Shown piece by piece: positions 7,256 to 14,421 of a stretch of 25,857 bases of DNA. Under the pieces are notes generated by a model that was not told the DNA's origin, made no database searches, and saw nothing but the letters and a program-made list of their open reading frames with translations. Source of the stretch: an uncultured Mycoplasmatota bacterium (GTDB lineage: Bacteria; Bacillota_I; Bacilli_A; RF39; UBA660); assembly GCA_900549285.1 (NCBI GenBank), contig URNW01000019.1, positions 1-25,857 of the forward strand, given 5' to 3'. Positions within the stretch are counted from its first letter, which is position 1. Every line of letters starts with the position of its first letter. Made by a program: the position numbers and the translations under genes.

Positions 7256-7627
7256 TTATTTTTTTAAAATAGTAAATATATCATCAGTTGATTTTAATGA
7301 GCTGTTCTCTTTTTTATGAAAGTTTGGTAATAAGTGAAGATGAAAATGTTTTACTTTTTGATCTTCTCCATAGTTTACTAATAAAGTAAGCGACTCGGCA
7401 TTTAATTTTTGCATGATTTTTGGTCCTAAATCTTTAGCTATATCAAAAATATGGGATAGCATCTTTTCTGGTAGTTCTTGATAGTCTGTATAGTGCTCTT
7501 TAGGAATAATTAGTAAATGACCATTTACTGCGGGATTATTATCCATAAAAACCATGACTAAATTATCTTCAAATATTACTTTGCTAGGAATTGTTCCATT
7601 TACTATTTTACAAAAAATACAATCCAT
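7256..7627 (-). CDS. HIT-family nucleotide hydrolase
   Basis: A 123-residue histidine-triad protein of the PKCI/HINT type, which hydrolyses nucleoside phosphoramidates or dinucleotides in the cytosol. It has an N-terminal CIFCKI zinc-type pair, NPAVNGHLLIIPKEH in the middle, and the catalytic triad HFHLHLLP. The ATG at 7627 has GGTGAT 4 nt upstream on the - strand; the in-frame TTG and GTG further up fall in that site, so the shorter start is preferred. It is the only - strand gene in the left half. Its in-vivo substrate cannot be told. Confidence 0.9.
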   Translation of the reverse strand: MDCIFCKIVNGTIPSKVIFEDNLVMVFMDNNPAVNGHLLIIPKEHYTDYQELPEKMLSHIFDIAKDLGPKIMQKLNAESLTLLVNYGEDQKVKHFHLHLLPNFHKKENSSLKSTDDIFTILKK

Positions 7628-7643
7628 TTTAATCACCAACTCT

Positions 7644-7652
7644 ATTATAACA
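7644..7652 (-). promoter_or_regulatory. candidate extended -10 for the HIT gene
   Basis: On the - strand TGT TATAAT (7652 down to 7644) is a consensus extended -10 located 17 bp before the ATG at 7627. No clear -35 was found. Confidence 0.5.
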
Positions 7653-7737
7653 GATTTAAAAAGATTATCCTATCTTTTTTAAATTATAGTACATTTTTAG
7701 GCTTTCTTGCATAGATTAAAATAGAGGAGGAATCAAA

Positions 7738-8265
7738 TTGGCAAGTTTTAAAGAGATTGTTACCAAAGCGGTGATTGGTAAAGCAAAGAAAACAAGCGTA
7801 TCTAAATTTTTTGTTACTCCTAATGAAAAACCAGATACGGTATTAGGGTGTTGGGTTATTAATCATACTTTTGAAGGTAAAAATCAAAATGGTGTAGTTT
7901 ATATTTCTGGAGGATTTGATGTTAATGTTTGGTATTCATATAATAATGATACTAAAACAGCAGTAGCAACAGAACATTTTAGTTATGACGATAAAATGAA
8001 TATTCGCTTAAAAGATGGAGCAGTTTTGACAGATGCATCAGAGATTATTGTTCGGAGTTTGACACAGCCTACAGTAACAGATGTTCAAGTGTTAAATGAT
8101 AAAGTTAGTTTATCTATTGAAAAGGAACTTGGGGTAGAGATTGTAGGAAATACTATGATAAAAGTTAGTGTAGAAGATGAAGAGGATGATTATGATGTTA
8201 TTGAGGATTTAGATCAAGAAGAGGATCAAGTAATTCAAGAAATAGATGAGGATTATTTAAAATAG
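7738..8265 (+). CDS. cotE: CotE-like spore-coat morphogenetic protein
   Basis: A 175-residue protein resembling Bacillus subtilis CotE, the outer-coat morphogenetic protein. It shares the start pattern (FKEIVTKAVIGK), LGCWVINHTF where CotE has LGGWIINHKY, FDVNVWYSYNNDTKTAV where CotE has YDINVWYSYADNTKTEV, and a very acidic C-terminal tail (from about residue 148). The start is a TTG at 7738 with a perfect GAGGAGG 7 nt upstream; no better ATG exists. Its stop overlaps a dyad at the rpsP promoter. In Bacillus cotE lies near mutS; here it sits beside rpsP. Whether this organism sporulates cannot be seen in the window, so a coat role is inferred from the family. Confidence 0.82.
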   Translation: MASFKEIVTKAVIGKAKKTSVSKFFVTPNEKPDTVLGCWVINHTFEGKNQNGVVYISGGFDVNVWYSYNNDTKTAVATEHFSYDDKMNIRLKDGAVLTDASEIIVRSLTQPTVTDVQVLNDKVSLSIEKELGVEIVGNTMIKVSVEDEEDDYDVIEDLDQEEDQVIQEIDEDYLK

Positions 8266-8288
8266 TGTCAACTAAAAATGGTTGACAC
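8265..8288. repeat. palindrome overlapping the rpsP -35 box
   Basis: GTGTCAAC (8265-8272) and GTTGACAC (8281-8288) are perfect arms 8 nt apart. The right arm contains the TTGACA of the rpsP promoter and the left arm begins at the last base of the CotE stop codon. It could be an operator or a weak transcript-end hairpin without an adjacent T run. Confidence 0.65.
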
Positions 8289-8310
8289 CTTATGTTTTTT
8301 GTGTTAGAAT
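8282..8310 (+). promoter_or_regulatory. sigma-A promoter of rpsP-khpA
   Basis: Consensus TTGACA (8282-8287), 17-bp spacer, TAGAAT (8305-8310) with an upstream TGT extended -10. This is one of the best promoters in the window, suiting a ribosomal protein gene. Confidence 0.88.
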
Positions 8311-8334
8311 GTAGTAACAAAGGAGGAAAACTTT

Positions 8335-8610
8335 ATGGCAGTTAAATTAAGACTTAAGAGAATGGGTGCTAAACAAAAACCATTTTATCGTATTGTAGCC
8401 GCTGATGCTAGAAGTCCAAGAGATGGTAGATTTATAGAAACTGTTGGTACTTATAATCCAATTAGTAAGCCTGCTTCTGTTTCTATAGACGAAGAAAAAG
8501 CATTAAAGTGGTTAAATAACGGAGCAATCCCTACTGATACAGTTCGTTCTATTCTTTCTAAAGAAGGAATTATGGCGAAGTACGCTCAAAATAAAAAAGT
8601 AGGTAAGTAG
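8335..8610 (+). CDS. rpsP: 30S ribosomal protein S16
   Basis: A 91-residue protein with the S16 signature: VKLRLKRMGAKQKPFYRIV at the N-terminus, ADARSPRDGRFIE, VGTYNP and GAIPTDTVR. S16 binds 16S rRNA early in 30S assembly. AAAGGAGG lies 9 nt before the ATG. khpA follows after a 1-bp gap, as in the Bacillus order, but the usual next genes rimM, trmD and rplS are absent here. Confidence 0.98.
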   Translation: MAVKLRLKRMGAKQKPFYRIVAADARSPRDGRFIETVGTYNPISKPASVSIDEEKALKWLNNGAIPTDTVRSILSKEGIMAKYAQNKKVGK

Positions 8611-8611
8611 T

Positions 8612-8854
8612 ATGGAAATTACAGAATTTGCTACTTATTTAATTCAGAATATTGTTAAGAATCCTGATTTAGTTCGTGTTCGTTCTTTTCAAGATGAAGA
8701 CGCTACTATTTTGGAAATATTAGTTTCTAATGATGATATGGGAGCTGTGATTGGCAAAGGCGGTAAAAATGCTAAAGCGCTTCGAACAATTATTCTGGCT
8801 TATGCTTATGTGAATCATATTAAAAATGTTAAAGTTAACATTGATTCATTTTAA
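8612..8854 (+). CDS. khpA: KH-domain RNA-binding protein
   Basis: An 80-residue single-KH protein of the KhpA (YlqC) type, which binds RNA with KhpB and affects cell elongation and division in some Bacillota. The RNA-binding loop is GKGG at residues 48-51, in GAVIGKGGKNAKALR. The start is 1 bp after the rpsP stop, so translation is likely coupled. A terminator follows directly, so this is a two-gene operon. Confidence 0.95.
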   Translation: MEITEFATYLIQNIVKNPDLVRVRSFQDEDATILEILVSNDDMGAVIGKGGKNAKALRTIILAYAYVNHIKNVKVNIDSF

Positions 8855-8878
8855 AAAATCCTGAATATGGATTTTTTT
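8853..8878 (+). terminator. terminator of the rpsP-khpA operon
   Basis: AAAAAATCC (8853-8861) pairs with GGATTTTTT (8869-8877) over a 7-nt loop. The T run completes the signal, and the stem begins in the khpA stop codon. Confidence 0.85.
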
Positions 8879-8899
8879 CTTTTATTTTTGGGATATTTT

Positions 8900-8908
8900 T
8901 GATATACT
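8900..8908 (+). promoter_or_regulatory. candidate extended -10 promoter for trpS
   Basis: TGA TATACT (8900-8908) lies 23 bp before the ATG at 8932. Its -35 is poor. Its position inside the longer open frame supports choosing the later start for trpS. Confidence 0.55.
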
Positions 8909-8931
8909 TAGAAAGAAAGTGGGTAATTGAC

Positions 8932-9936
8932 ATGAAAAAATTGGATGAGAAAGTAACCAAATCAATTTTAACTGGTATTCAACCATCTGGAGTTATAACA
9001 CTTGGAAATTATATTGGTGCAATAAGACAAATGGTAAGAATGCAAGACTTGTTTAAATCTTATATTTTTATTGCGGATATGCATGCCATCACGGTTCCTC
9101 AGGATGCTAAGACTTTACACGAGAATATTCGTAGTTTAGTTGCTTTATATTTAGCATGTGGAATTGATCCAGATAAGAATATTATTTTTATTCAATCTGA
9201 AAATGAATATCATGCAAATATTTCTTGGCTTTTAGAATGTAATACACCTTTTGGAGAATTATCTAGAATGACACAATTTAAAGATAAAAGTAGTAAAAAT
9301 GCTAATTTTTGTGCGGGATTATTTACGTATCCTGTTTTAATGGCAGCAGATATTTTGGCTTATGATGTAGATTATGTTCCTGTTGGTATTGATCAAAAGC
9401 AACATGTTGAATTGGCACGTAATATTGCTTTAAAATTTAATAAAAAATTTGGAGATACTTTTAAATTACCAGAAGCTTATATTACTGAATCTGGTACTAA
9501 AATTATGGATTTAATCACTCCTTCAAAAAAAATGAGTAAATCAAGTGAAAATCCAAAAGGGGTTATTCGGTTACTTGATGAAGTTGGTACTATTCAAAAA
9601 AAGATTATGGGAGCTACAACGGATAGTGGGTGTGTAGTTCGTTTTGATCCTGAAAATAAACCTGGAATTAGTAATTTAATTAATATCTGTGTTTCAATTA
9701 CAGGAGAGAGTATTTCTGAAATTGAAACAAAATTTATTGGTAAAAATTATGGAGAATTTAAAAAGTATGTTGCTGATGTAGTTGTAAAAGAAATTGAGGG
9801 TATTCAAAAAAGATATAAGGAAATAATAAATAGTGATCGATTAGATCAAATTTTAGATGAAAATATTAGAATTACTAGAAAAATTGCCAAAAATAAATTT
9901 ATAGATATGAAAAAGAAAATGGGGTTATATAAATAA
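8932..9936 (+). CDS. trpS: tryptophan--tRNA ligase
   Basis: A 334-residue class Ic aminoacyl-tRNA synthetase charging tRNA-Trp. It has the HIGH-type signature SGVITLGNYIGA (19-30) and the KMSKS loop KMSKS (200-204), with the bacterial TrpS pattern between them (e.g. VGIDQKQHVELARNIA). I chose the ATG at 8932, preceded by AAAGTGGG, because the upstream extension overlaps the promoter and adds residues absent from the family. Length matches the family. It appears to be a single-gene unit. Confidence 0.96.
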   Translation: MKKLDEKVTKSILTGIQPSGVITLGNYIGAIRQMVRMQDLFKSYIFIADMHAITVPQDAKTLHENIRSLVALYLACGIDPDKNIIFIQSENEYHANISWLLECNTPFGELSRMTQFKDKSSKNANFCAGLFTYPVLMAADILAYDVDYVPVGIDQKQHVELARNIALKFNKKFGDTFKLPEAYITESGTKIMDLITPSKKMSKSSENPKGVIRLLDEVGTIQKKIMGATTDSGCVVRFDPENKPGISNLINICVSITGESISEIETKFIGKNYGEFKKYVADVVVKEIEGIQKRYKEIINSDRLDQILDENIRITRKIAKNKFIDMKKKMGLYK

Positions 9937-9965
9937 TTGACTTCATTTAAGCTTAATAGTATACT
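9937..9965 (+). promoter_or_regulatory. sigma-A promoter of cdsA-rseP
   Basis: TTGACT (9937-9942) begins right after the trpS stop. A 17-bp spacer leads to TATACT (9960-9965). The ATG of cdsA is 25 bp downstream. Confidence 0.8.
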
Positions 9966-9990
9966 TGTTATAGTAAGAAAGTAGGGACAT

Positions 9991-10782
9991 ATGAAAAAAA
10001 GAATTATTAGTGCGATTGTTATGCTTATCATTGTAATACCAGTTATTTGGTATGGTGGAGATTTATTTCGATTAGGTGTTGGTATAGTAAGTATTTTAGC
10101 TTTAAAAGAGATGTTAGACTTAAAAAAAAGTCATCATGCATTTCCGATTTTTGTACAGTTAGTGGCAGTTATTTCACTTCTTTTGATTGTTTTAACAGAA
10201 TATGATGGTTATTCTATTTTATTTGGAATAACGTACCGAGGAATAGCTATTTTGTTACTTAGTTTATTAGGATTATCTATTTTTTATGATGAAGATCAAT
10301 ATACTGCTACAGATGCTTTATTTTTGATTGGTTCTGTTATTTTATTAGGAACAGCTTTTAATGCTATGATTTTGGCAAGAGTTACAAGTTTATATCTATT
10401 TATTTATCTTCTATTAATTTTTATATTTACTGATACTTTTGCTATGTTTATGGGAATGTTATTTGGCAAGCATAAATTGATTCCTAAAGTTAGTCCTAAA
10501 AAAACAATAGAGGGAAGTGTACTTGGTTCTATTATTGGTACGACTGTTGCGGTTGTTTTTTATCATTTTTTAGTGGGAAGAGTTACATTAGGAATTGTTT
10601 TGGTTACTTTAATTTTATCAATCCTTGGACAAATTGGTGATTTAATGTTTAGTAAAATTAAAAGAGAAAATGGAATTAAAGATTTTAGTAATTTAATTCC
10701 TGGTCATGGAGGAATTTTAGATCGTTTAGATAGTACAATTGCCATTATGCTTGGATTCTTATTATTTTACGCAATTTTATAG
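9991..10782 (+). CDS. cdsA: phosphatidate cytidylyltransferase
   Basis: A 263-residue polytopic membrane enzyme making CDP-diacylglycerol from phosphatidate and CTP, the entry step to anionic phospholipids. The signature near the C-terminus is SKIKRENGIKDFSN followed by IPGHGGILDRLDS, matching the S-x2-KR...KD...HGG-x2-DR-x-D motif. SPKKTIEGSVLGS precedes it. Several hydrophobic segments fill the first half. AGGG precedes the ATG. rseP follows immediately; in Bacillus dxr normally lies between them and is missing here. Confidence 0.95.
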   Translation: MKKRIISAIVMLIIVIPVIWYGGDLFRLGVGIVSILALKEMLDLKKSHHAFPIFVQLVAVISLLLIVLTEYDGYSILFGITYRGIAILLLSLLGLSIFYDEDQYTATDALFLIGSVILLGTAFNAMILARVTSLYLFIYLLLIFIFTDTFAMFMGMLFGKHKLIPKVSPKKTIEGSVLGSIIGTTVAVVFYHFLVGRVTLGIVLVTLILSILGQIGDLMFSKIKRENGIKDFSNLIPGHGGILDRLDSTIAIMLGFLLFYAIL

Positions 10783-10791
10783 GAGGATATT

Positions 10792-11844
10792 ATGTGGTTT
10801 ATTGTTTTAATATTATTAATATTTATTTTAGGATTAATCATTTTAGTTCATGAATTTGGACATTTTATTACTGCAAAAAAAGCAGGTGTTCATATTTATG
10901 AATTTTCTATAGGAATGGGTCCTCTTATTAAAACTCATGTTGGCAAAGATGGTATTTCATATAATATTCGTGCTTTACCTATTGGGGGATTTGTTTCTAT
11001 GGCTGGGGAAGTATATGAAGATGATGATACAAAGAAAATAAAAAAAGAAGATTTTATGTGTAATAAGAAGTGGTGGCAAAGAATTATTATTTTAGCTGCA
11101 GGAGTTTTTAATAATTTTGTGCTTGCTATTTTAATTTTATTTGTTATGGCTCTTATTTGGGGAGCTAATAGTTTAGAACCTAAAGTTGGAACTGTACTTG
11201 AAGATTCAGCAGCCGAAAAAGGGGGATTAGAGACAGGGGATTTGATTTTATCTATTAATAATCACCATGTTTCTACTTGGGATCAAACTCAAATTGTACT
11301 TTATTTAAAAAACGACAGTAATATTTATCAATTTGAAGTATTAAGAGATGGAAAGACCATTACCTTAGAGTTAGAGCCTGATGTTACTAAAACAGAGGCA
11401 GGAGAAGAACAAAAGACTTTTGGTTTTGGAATTGAACAGACGGAAGAGCATGGCTTATGGGCAAGTATTAAATATGCTTTTGAGAGATTTTGGAGTTTAA
11501 TTTCTACTATGTGGCTTACAGTTATTAATTTATTTACGGGGCAAATTTCTCTTAGTAGTTTATCTGGACCAGTTGGTATTTATCATGTAGTTGGTGAGAG
11601 TTTAGCAATGGGAGTTCAACAAATAGTTTATTTAATAGCTTTTTTAAGTATTAATGTTGGATTGATTAATATACTGCCTATACCAGCTTTTGATGGTGGT
11701 AGGATTTTATTTTTAATTATTGAAAAAATTAAAGGTAGTCCTATTAATTCTAAATTTGAAAATGCTTGTCATATGATTTTCTTCTTTCTTATTATTTTAC
11801 TTATGATTTATATTACAGTATTTGATATTATAAGATTTACTTAG
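10792..11844 (+). CDS. rseP: site-2 intramembrane zinc metalloprotease
   Basis: A 350-residue RseP/RasP-type protease that cuts membrane-embedded substrates such as anti-sigma factors and leftover signal peptides. The zinc site HEFGH (H20, E21, H24) lies in the first membrane helix. A PDZ-like domain spans about 130-200 (GTVLEDSAAEKGGLETGD), and the second metal motif NILPIPAFDGGR is near 293-304. AGGAGG overlaps the cdsA stop 5 nt before the ATG, so the two are coupled. proS, a common next gene, is not here. Confidence 0.95.
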   Translation: MWFIVLILLIFILGLIILVHEFGHFITAKKAGVHIYEFSIGMGPLIKTHVGKDGISYNIRALPIGGFVSMAGEVYEDDDTKKIKKEDFMCNKKWWQRIIILAAGVFNNFVLAILILFVMALIWGANSLEPKVGTVLEDSAAEKGGLETGDLILSINNHHVSTWDQTQIVLYLKNDSNIYQFEVLRDGKTITLELEPDVTKTEAGEEQKTFGFGIEQTEEHGLWASIKYAFERFWSLISTMWLTVINLFTGQISLSSLSGPVGIYHVVGESLAMGVQQIVYLIAFLSINVGLINILPIPAFDGGRILFLIIEKIKGSPINSKFENACHMIFFFLIILLMIYITVFDIIRFT

Positions 11845-11860
11845 TAGTAAGTCTTTTTTT
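11839..11860 (+). terminator. weak terminator after rseP
   Basis: ACTTA (11839-11843) and TAAGT (11848-11852) form a short stem, followed by a run of seven T's to 11860. Confidence 0.5.
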
Positions 11861-11873
11861 TATTGTACTTTTG

Positions 11874-11882
11874 TGATAGAAT
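11874..11882 (+). promoter_or_regulatory. candidate extended -10 promoter of tRNA-Arg
   Basis: TGA TAGAAT (11874-11882) ends 8 bp before the first base of the tRNA, the spacing expected for a start at or just before it. The -35 region is a plain T tract. Confidence 0.5.
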
Positions 11883-11890
11883 AAAAATGT

Positions 11891-11967
11891 GTCCCAATAG
11901 TTCAGCTGGATAGAATGTTAGCCTCCGACGCTAAAGATCGTGGGTTCGAATCCCGCTTGGGACACCA
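11891..11967 (+). tRNA. tRNA-Arg (anticodon CCG)
   Basis: A full cloverleaf can be drawn. The acceptor GTCCCAA (11891-11897) pairs with TTGGGAC (11957-11963), with discriminator A and an encoded CCA (11965-11967). The D stem is GTTC/GAAT with one G-T pair. The anticodon stem TTAGC/GCTAA encloses the loop CTCCGAC, giving anticodon CCG (11925-11927), which reads CGG. The T arm is GTGGG/CCCGC with loop TTCGAAT. It stands alone. Confidence 0.96.
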
Positions 11968-11981
11968 ATTAGTCTATTTAT

Positions 11982-12000
11982 CCCATTTTTATGGGTTTTT
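11982..12000 (+). terminator. terminator after tRNA-Arg
   Basis: CCCAT (11982-11986) pairs with ATGGG (11991-11995) over a TTTT loop, with a five-T tail. Confidence 0.65.
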
Positions 12001-12019
12001 ATTTGGTATATCGTTTTAG

Positions 12020-12049
12020 TTGGTAACTTTTTCTAAAAGATGTTATAAT
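12020..12049 (+). promoter_or_regulatory. sigma-A promoter of the two-component operon
   Basis: TTGGTA (12020-12025), an 18-bp spacer, and a perfect TATAAT (12044-12049) with an extended TGT. It lies inside the longer open frame upstream of the regulator, supporting the later start. Confidence 0.7.
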
Positions 12050-12079
12050 AGGGTAAAGCTTACTTTAGAGGTGAAGGGT

Positions 12080-12775
12080 ATGTTTACAATTTTGATTGCT
12101 GAAGATGATACAGATATTTTAGAACTGTTAACTTTATATTTAGAAAATAATTCTTATAAAATTATACTTGCAAAAAATGGTTTAGAAGCATGGGAGATTT
12201 TTAAACAAAATAAAATTGATTTAATATTAGTTGATATTGTTATGCCAGAGATGAATGGGTATGAGCTTATTAAAAAAATTAGAAGTGAAAGTGAAGTTCC
12301 TATTATTGTAATGTCTGCTAAGAATCAAGACTCTGATCGTATATTAGGTTTGAATTTAGGAGCGGATCTTTATATTTCTAAGCCATTTAATCCTTTAGAA
12401 GTAGTCGCTTATATTCAAGCTATTCTTAGAAGAACAAAGCAATATCAGGAATATGATAAAAGTAAAGATCGAATTATTCATATTGGCAATTTATCTTTAG
12501 AATTAGATGAATATGTTTTGAAGAAAAATGGTCATTTAGTGCCTATGACAAGAGCAGAATTTAAGATTTTAGCAAAAATGATGCAACAGCCTAATCGGGT
12601 ATTTACAAAGGCACAATTATATGAATGTATTCATGGTGAGTTTTTTGAGAATGATGCAAATACAATGATGGTTCATATTTCTAATATTCGTTCCAAAATT
12701 GAAGAAGATCCTAGTAATCCAAAATATGTTCTTACAGTTAGGGGGGTAGGTTATAAATTTGAAAACAAAGAATAA
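12080..12775 (+). CDS. OmpR-family response regulator
   Basis: A 231-residue DNA-binding response regulator. The receiver domain has its acidic pocket (D9, D10), phosphoacceptor D52 in LVDIVMPEMNG, S79 in VMSAK and K101 in SKPFNP. The C-terminal half (~135-231) is an OmpR/PhoB winged helix with FTKAQLYECIHGE and VHISNIRSKIEEDP, ending VRGVGYKFE. GAGGTG sits 6 nt before the ATG. The 3' end overlaps the kinase gene. It probably acts on nearby cell-envelope genes, but the target is not visible. Confidence 0.93.
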   Translation: MFTILIAEDDTDILELLTLYLENNSYKIILAKNGLEAWEIFKQNKIDLILVDIVMPEMNGYELIKKIRSESEVPIIVMSAKNQDSDRILGLNLGADLYISKPFNPLEVVAYIQAILRRTKQYQEYDKSKDRIIHIGNLSLELDEYVLKKNGHLVPMTRAEFKILAKMMQQPNRVFTKAQLYECIHGEFFENDANTMMVHISNIRSKIEEDPSNPKYVLTVRGVGYKFENKE

Positions 12776-14339
12776 AAATAGTTTTGTTAAAATTTGTTTA
12801 ATACAGTTCGTATTATGTTCTTTTTTACTGTTGGGGCTTTTTGTATTTGCTAATTCTATTTCTACAAAGCAATTAGAAAATAGTTTTCCTATTTTAGATG
12901 ATTTTTTAATTTATGAGGATTATTTGAAGGAAGAGAGATATGATTTGATTCCGATAGAACAATTTTCAAATTGTGAGTTTGCAATTGTGAATCAAAAAGG
13001 TTTTTATTTATTTGCAACAGATTGGAATATTGAAAAGAATATTTCTGGGAAGCAGGTCCACTATATTAGTGATTATTATTCTAATGAGTATTATTATGTT
13101 TTAAATAAGAAAGATAAAAATGATAAGGTCTCTTCGGTTATATTTTTAAATTCTTATGATGAGGAATTAGAAACAGAAATGATTAAAGGATATGCTGAAT
13201 TAGATGAAAATAACACTGTAATTAAGGGAGATATATTTCCTTTACATGAAGTGATTTCTGATCAAGATATTCGCTTGTTAAATGGAGTTTATGATGATAC
13301 ATATGGGATAGAAAAGTATGATTTTGTAACAGAATCTGGAAAAGAGAGATCTTTACTATTTTTATCTCCTATGATTTCAACTACTTATTATTCTACTTTA
13401 TTAAGTGAAACTCAAACTTTTTGGATTATGGCTATATGTGTTATGGCAATTGTAATTTTTTTAGAAGCTTATTTTTTTAATCGCAGATTAAAAAAACCTT
13501 TTATTCAACTTTCAGGCGCAATTTCATCTTATCAAAAAGGAGAGAGCTTACCTATTGAACAAGAATATTTACCAGATGAATTTAGAAAAATTGTAGATAA
13601 ATTTAATCAAGTTTTACAAAAATTAAATACTGCTGAAAAAGAAAAGACAGAAGTTTATTTAGAACGACAAAAAATTATAGCCAATGTAAGTCATGATTTA
13701 AAAACACCTTTAACTGTTATTAGTGGATATACAAAAGCTTTTTTAGATGGGGTTGTTCCTTTAGAAAAACAAGAAAAATATTATCAAACAATCTATCAAA
13801 AGGCTTTATATACAAGTGATTTGGTTGATACTTTGTTTGAATTTACACAGATGGAACATCCTGATTATAAATTACATTTAAAAAAAGTTGATTTTGGAGA
13901 ATTTTGCAAAGAATATCTAGCTTGTAAGTATGATGAAATCCATTTTAAAAAATTTCATTTAAAAGTGGAAATTCCAGAGGATAAAGTGTTTTTAGAAATT
14001 GATCAAAAATTAATAAAGAGATTGTTTGAAAATTTAATTAATAATTCATTAGATCATAATCAAGAAGGAGTTACTATTTATTTTGAAATGCAAATAAAAA
14101 AAGAACAAATTTTATTATTTATTGGGGATAATGGAAAAGGAATATCTGAAGAAATAAGAAAAACAATATTTATGCCTTTTATTACTAGTAATGAAGCTAG
14201 AACTAGTGGAAAAGGTGTAGGATTAGGGATGTCTATTTCAAGAAAGATTGTAGAACTTCATCATGGATCTATTGAGCTTGCTAAGAAAGATAAATCTAAA
14301 TATATGACGAAATTTGTAATTACTTTGCCAAGAAAATAA
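12759..14339 (+). CDS. membrane sensor histidine kinase
   Basis: A 526-residue kinase with TM1 at about 12-31, an extracellular sensor region of ~190 residues with no family I recognise, TM2 at ~219-240, a HAMP-like linker, and the kinase core. The H box is NVSHDLKTPLTV with H312, the N box LFENLINNSLDHN (422-434), then G1 GDNGKGIS (457-463), F box FMPFI and G2 GKGVGLGMSIS (484-494). The start is a TTG at 12759 with GGTAGG upstream, overlapping the regulator by 17 bp, so the pair is translationally coupled. The sensor region shows no obvious PAS or Cache motif. Confidence 0.92.
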   Translation: MKTKNKNSFVKICLIQFVLCSFLLLGLFVFANSISTKQLENSFPILDDFLIYEDYLKEERYDLIPIEQFSNCEFAIVNQKGFYLFATDWNIEKNISGKQVHYISDYYSNEYYYVLNKKDKNDKVSSVIFLNSYDEELETEMIKGYAELDENNTVIKGDIFPLHEVISDQDIRLLNGVYDDTYGIEKYDFVTESGKERSLLFLSPMISTTYYSTLLSETQTFWIMAICVMAIVIFLEAYFFNRRLKKPFIQLSGAISSYQKGESLPIEQEYLPDEFRKIVDKFNQVLQKLNTAEKEKTEVYLERQKIIANVSHDLKTPLTVISGYTKAFLDGVVPLEKQEKYYQTIYQKALYTSDLVDTLFEFTQMEHPDYKLHLKKVDFGEFCKEYLACKYDEIHFKKFHLKVEIPEDKVFLEIDQKLIKRLFENLINNSLDHNQEGVTIYFEMQIKKEQILLFIGDNGKGISEEIRKTIFMPFITSNEARTSGKGVGLGMSISRKIVELHHGSIELAKKDKSKYMTKFVITLPRK

Positions 14340-14341
14340 TG

Positions 14342-14378
14342 ATCCTATAGAAAAATTAAGGTTTTCTATAGGATTTTT
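14342..14378 (+). terminator. strong terminator after the kinase gene
   Basis: ATCCTATAGAAAA (14342-14354) and TTTTCTATAGGAT (14362-14374) form a perfect 13-bp stem with a 7-nt loop and a T tail. It separates the kinase from the variant dlt operon. Confidence 0.93.
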
Positions 14379-14390
14379 ATATGTTTATTT

Positions 14391-14399
14391 TGATACAAT
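14391..14399 (+). promoter_or_regulatory. candidate extended -10 promoter of the dlt-like operon
   Basis: TGA TACAAT (14391-14399) lies 22 bp before the ATG at 14422. No good -35 is visible, which fits a promoter needing an activator such as the neighbouring response regulator, but that link is inference. Confidence 0.5.
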
Positions 14400-14421
14400 A
14401 CTTGAAGAACGGAGTATATGT

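Noticed and set aside
9846..10031. Open frame on the - strand across trpS end and cdsA start
   Set aside because: It would cover the clear cdsA promoter and is antisense to two well-supported genes.
11891..11967. tRNA-Arg as an integration site for a genomic island carrying the dlt-like genes
   Set aside because: I saw no integrase and no second copy of the tRNA 3' end in the window; base composition does not change noticeably.
12000..12079. Longer response-regulator start at 12020
   Set aside because: The extension contains the TATAAT promoter and a ribosome site is placed for the ATG at 12080; family proteins start at the latter.
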